The position numbers and the translations under genes were made by a program. A model generated the notes under the pieces. That model was given only the letters and a program-made list of their open reading frames with translations, was not told the origin of the DNA and did not search any database. From Acidobacteriota bacterium (GTDB taxonomy: Bacteria > Acidobacteriota > UBA6911 > RPQK01 > DATIPO01), in the NCBI GenBank assembly GCA_035471785.1, contig DATIPQ010000104.1, positions 1-35,041 of the forward strand: a stretch of DNA of 35,041 bases. The letters run 5' to 3'. Below, in pieces: positions 33,601 to 35,041 of this stretch. Position 1 is the stretch's first letter, and every line of letters starts with the position of its first letter.

Positions 33601-34202
33601 AGCAGCAAGGGGACGGTCGAGAAGGCCAGCGTCCCGGCCAAGAGGGCCGGCAACAGGAACAACAAGGCCGTCAGGGGCAGCAGTCCGGAGAAGGCCAGCC
33701 CGGGGAGCGGCCCGGCCAAGGCCGTACGGAACGCCCAGGCGAGCTTGCTGAGCAAGGCGAGGGCCAGGGCCGCGGTTCAGGAGATCCTCAGAGTCCCGGC
33801 CAACAGGAGGGTGTCGCCCGTTCGGCGGGGTCTTCCGCCTCCAGCGGAATCGATCCACGCGCCATCGGACGCGAGATCTCGGAGAGGGTTCGCGACCTCG
33901 ACAAAGTGCGCGACTTGCTGCGCGGACAAAACCGCCTCGACGGCGAGATCAACGACGTTACGCGCCAGTTGCGCCGCTTCGATCCTGAGAAGCTCTTCTC
34001 CGATCCCGAAGAGCTAGCCCGCCTGCGGGCCCAGGTTATCCAGGGGCTACAGCAGCTTGAACTTGAAATCAACCGGGCCTTGTTGGAGGCTTCGGGTGAG
34101 CCCCTGCGCCTCACCAATCCGGACGAGGCGCCGCCTCAGTACCGCCGCAAGGTCGAACAGTACTACGAGGCCTTGGCCACCGAGAAAGAGAAGAAAAACT
34201 GA
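30636..34202 (+). CDS. DUF4175-family large membrane protein with Gln-rich coiled coil
   Basis: 1188 residues, the last gene of the cluster. There are three N-terminal membrane helices (~23-42, ~50-68, ~148-170), then a beta-rich periplasmic part (~180-485; repeated Ig-like units, e.g. PPVLTFTEPGRDRKVTNLEEVYLELKAEDDYGIAKLSLFYSVNG). From ~490 onward it is long helical/coiled coil rich in Gln, Glu and Arg. A low-complexity stretch at ~960-1070 (QQGQQGQQ, GQRPGQEGRQQEQQ and the like) is probably disordered. The C-terminal ~120 residues regain helical character (ERVRDLDKVRDLLRGQNRL). It matches DUF4175 proteins seen at the end of MoxR/VWA clusters; function unknown, possibly a structural spacer or peptidoglycan-spanning rod. 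AAGGTG lies upstream of the ATG. Confidence 0.85.
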   Translation: MLSKTLSRIRRKLQLERLLKGAAIIVVSVLAGSLIASLLLAQSNFSDDALFWVRLTGSLLVFFLLYRYFLAPTFRPPSRRQVARFLEERNPELRERLSTAVQLSEDKASKVHPEIRQLIQKDAEDKFRRIPQPRFYFQRTSLSSLLGLATALLVFFALFMSGPAAYNFSLSKLLGLLDDPKTVLYSIDVSPGSAKIAKHSDLEVRASLNGFNADQVRIYVQYDGEPNWDEAVMEAESDSSQSVFYFFDVRDPFNYYVEAGGIRSDEHRIEVSEVPHVTEFKIELQFPAYSGLDAVILEDEGDIQALTGTVAHFAIRTDQPVSAGLIKLDSGQEIALEMPEPNLLTGSLKVASDDFYRIHVTDLEGVSHTASDEFLIQALIDQPPVLTFTEPGRDRKVTNLEEVYLELKAEDDYGIAKLSLFYSVNGDPEQELKLDYRRGSRSLTTSHTFFMEEFELIPGDFISYYAKASDAVSSAATDIYFFEVEPYEKEFRQAQQQGQQGQQNQEMQLARQQKQIIAATFKIERDRERIPPDELEENGQTLALIQQQLSIQAQTIVERIQRRLAAASDERFQKMVQYLQQAIQHMGPAHEFLNELNTQDALPEEQKSYQNLLRAESLFNEIQISMSNEGSPAASPEELADLVDLELDQKKNQYETLQQNRTQRREEALDEALEKLKDLARRQQQEAERQQRQAAQRSRSGGSSSQQQLIEEAEKLARELERLSREKPDPQLNQIARDLRQAASQMRQSQQGSQTSSEQQMRSQQALERLEKAQKALDRHRRQQREGTVEKLNRQARELLDKQRDIEEKTSQLREQLESGSIDQDFLDKRRQLGRQQQEALEDVMQLESDLHATARQMTSQEPEAAKQLKSAAIDIEDERITDQMSGAQRFSERGMYEQAETLEKAVTRDLERVAEKVSEAEQALGSGNRQDPLERLRQAQSELASTIEDLESLRERAQAAQQEGQERRQGQQGEQQEGDSQGRLPGEEQQGDGREGQRPGQEGRQQEQQGRQGQQSGEGQPGERPGQGRTERPGELAEQGEGQGRGSGDPQSPGQQEGVARSAGSSASSGIDPRAIGREISERVRDLDKVRDLLRGQNRLDGEINDVTRQLRRFDPEKLFSDPEELARLRAQVIQGLQQLELEINRALLEASGEPLRLTNPDEAPPQYRRKVEQYYEALATEKEKKN

Positions 34203-34255
34203 CCTGCAAGAGTCCGCTTTTGGGCATAATCAGAGTGAGGGGTTCGCACCACCTC

Positions 34256-34284
34256 TTTCGTTAGAACTGCGGTTGGCCTATAAT
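34256..34284 (+). promoter_or_regulatory. Candidate promoter upstream of the receiver-domain gene
   Basis: A consensus -10, TATAAT (34279-34284), with TTTCGT at 17-base spacing as a poor -35. It lies in the 258-base gap after the DUF4175 gene and would give a leader of about 170 bases. No terminator for the cluster was found before it. Confidence 0.45.
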
Positions 34285-34460
34285 CGGCGCGGGTCGCTGA
34301 TGCTGCCACGGGTTGGATTTCGACGCGCTCTTGTTCGCCGACCTTCGTTTTCGTCTGATACAGTTTTTTTCGCATCCAGGTGGCCGGCGCGGCTTCCAGG
34401 TATTCGTTTGGGGATGTCTGCGCTGGTGAATGTTGGCTACAGCTTTTCGTAATAAGAGGT

Positions 34461-35041
34461 ATGAACTCGACCATAGAAATCTCTCAAGAACCCCCTCGAA
34501 GCCTCGGGGAGCTCTTTACCGGCTCTGCTAGCAGCCGGTTGGCCCGTAAGCGGGATTTCAGACCTAAGGCCTCGCACTTGACCGCCATGGCTTCCGGCGT
34601 TCTCACGGCTTCGCGCCAAGAACGCGCCGGATCTTCCAGCGAAGAGCGCCATACCGGCGAACGAAGCTGTCCGGGCGGAGAGACGATTCTGGTCGTCGAC
34701 GACGTCGACGGCGTGCGCGAGCTGATCTGCGAGGTGCTGGAGATGCAGGGTTATGAGGTGCTTTTGGCACGCGACGGGCGCCAGGCGCTGGAAGTGGCTG
34801 AACAGCACAAGAAACCCATCGATCTGCTGCTTACCGACGTGGTGATGCCCCAGATGGGCGGCCAAGAGTTGGCCAACACGCTCTCTTCCCGCTGGCCCGA
34901 AACCAAGATCATCTTCATGAGCGGCTACTCCGACGAGGCCATCTCCCGTCAGGGGGTCCTCAAAGCCGGCACGGCCTTCATCAAGAAGCCCTTCACCGCC
35001 GACAGCCTGACCCGCCGCATCCGCACCGAACTGGATGCCTA
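34461..35041 (+). CDS. Response-regulator receiver-domain protein (3' end at window edge)
   Basis: 193 codons are visible; the window ends with 'ta', most likely the first bases of the stop codon. Residues ~74-193 are a CheY-like receiver: ETILVVDD (acidic Asp80-Asp81), LLLTDVVMP with phosphoacceptor Asp126, FMSGYSD (Ser154) and KKPF (Lys176). It resembles the C-terminal receivers of hybrid kinases (MSGY...KPF). The first ~73 residues are low-complexity Ser/Arg-rich and probably disordered. There is no output domain before the window end. AAGAGG precedes the ATG by only one base, so ATG 34587 (MASGVLTAS) is an alternative start. A partner kinase is not in the window. Confidence 0.85.
   Translation, partial: MNSTIEISQEPPRSLGELFTGSASSRLARKRDFRPKASHLTAMASGVLTASRQERAGSSSEERHTGERSCPGGETILVVDDVDGVRELICEVLEMQGYEVLLARDGRQALEVAEQHKKPIDLLLTDVVMPQMGGQELANTLSSRWPETKIIFMSGYSDEAISRQGVLKAGTAFIKKPFTADSLTRRIRTELDA

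Noticed and set aside
31100-34100. Apparent Gln-codon repeats as a CRISPR-like or tandem array
   Set aside because: They are in-frame CAG/CAA codons in a coiled coil, with irregular spacing and no conserved repeat-spacer pattern.

Overview
The window looks like chromosomal DNA from a GC-rich, Gram-negative-type bacterium, most plausibly Acidobacteriota. This is inferred from gene content (IHF-alpha plus a MerR regulator next to tRNA-Pro, a YpdA-type disulfide reductase, CarD, HflKC, HemL of the C5 haem route, and a MoxR/DUF58/BatA/DUF4159/DUF4175 cluster). No rRNA or other taxonomic marker is present, so the assignment is provisional. Coding density is high. I saw no IS element, CRISPR array or rRNA.

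Layout. (1) Positions 1-2112 hold the end of a type I restriction-modification locus: the C-terminus of hsdM and a complete hsdS. It abuts the 3' end of tRNA-Pro(GGG), an arrangement expected of an island integrated at a tRNA. (2) Positions 2700-5890 (minus strand) carry ihfA-merR behind a near-consensus promoter, der, and a YpdA-family flavoprotein. tRNA-Val(CAC) is divergent from the last, and its promoter overlaps the start of the ypdA-like gene. (3) Positions 6251-8795 (minus) are sucC-sucD-ndk, succinyl-CoA ligase followed by nucleoside diphosphate kinase. (4) Positions 8826-11775 (plus) are an S9-family peptidase, probably leaderless, and a DadA-like FAD oxidoreductase. (5) Positions 11897-19195 are mixed housekeeping and envelope genes: an uncharacterised coiled-coil protein, pterin carbinolamine dehydratase, hflK-hflC, a CsgG-family secreted protein, a secreted protein with a SmpA/BamE-like C-terminus, hemL and carD. 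Several intrinsic terminators are clear here.

(6) The most interesting part is a collinear plus-strand cluster of eight genes (19778-34202). In order: a membrane VWA protein; a cysteine-free caspase/C13-like secreted protein with an EF-hand-like loop; a TPR protein with an HExxH...E metalloprotease core; a DUF4159 protein; a MoxR AAA+ ATPase; a DUF58 protein; a BatA-like VWA membrane protein; and a 1188-residue DUF4175-type membrane protein with a long Gln-rich coiled coil. Three of these proteins keep a DxSxS MIDAS motif. MoxR ATPases are generally thought to act as chaperones for VWA partners. I infer an envelope-associated assembly or stress machine with an attached peptidase and a pseudo-peptidase; its function is unknown. 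(7) The window ends in a receiver-domain protein (34461-35041), whose last visible bases are 'ta', probably the start of its stop codon.
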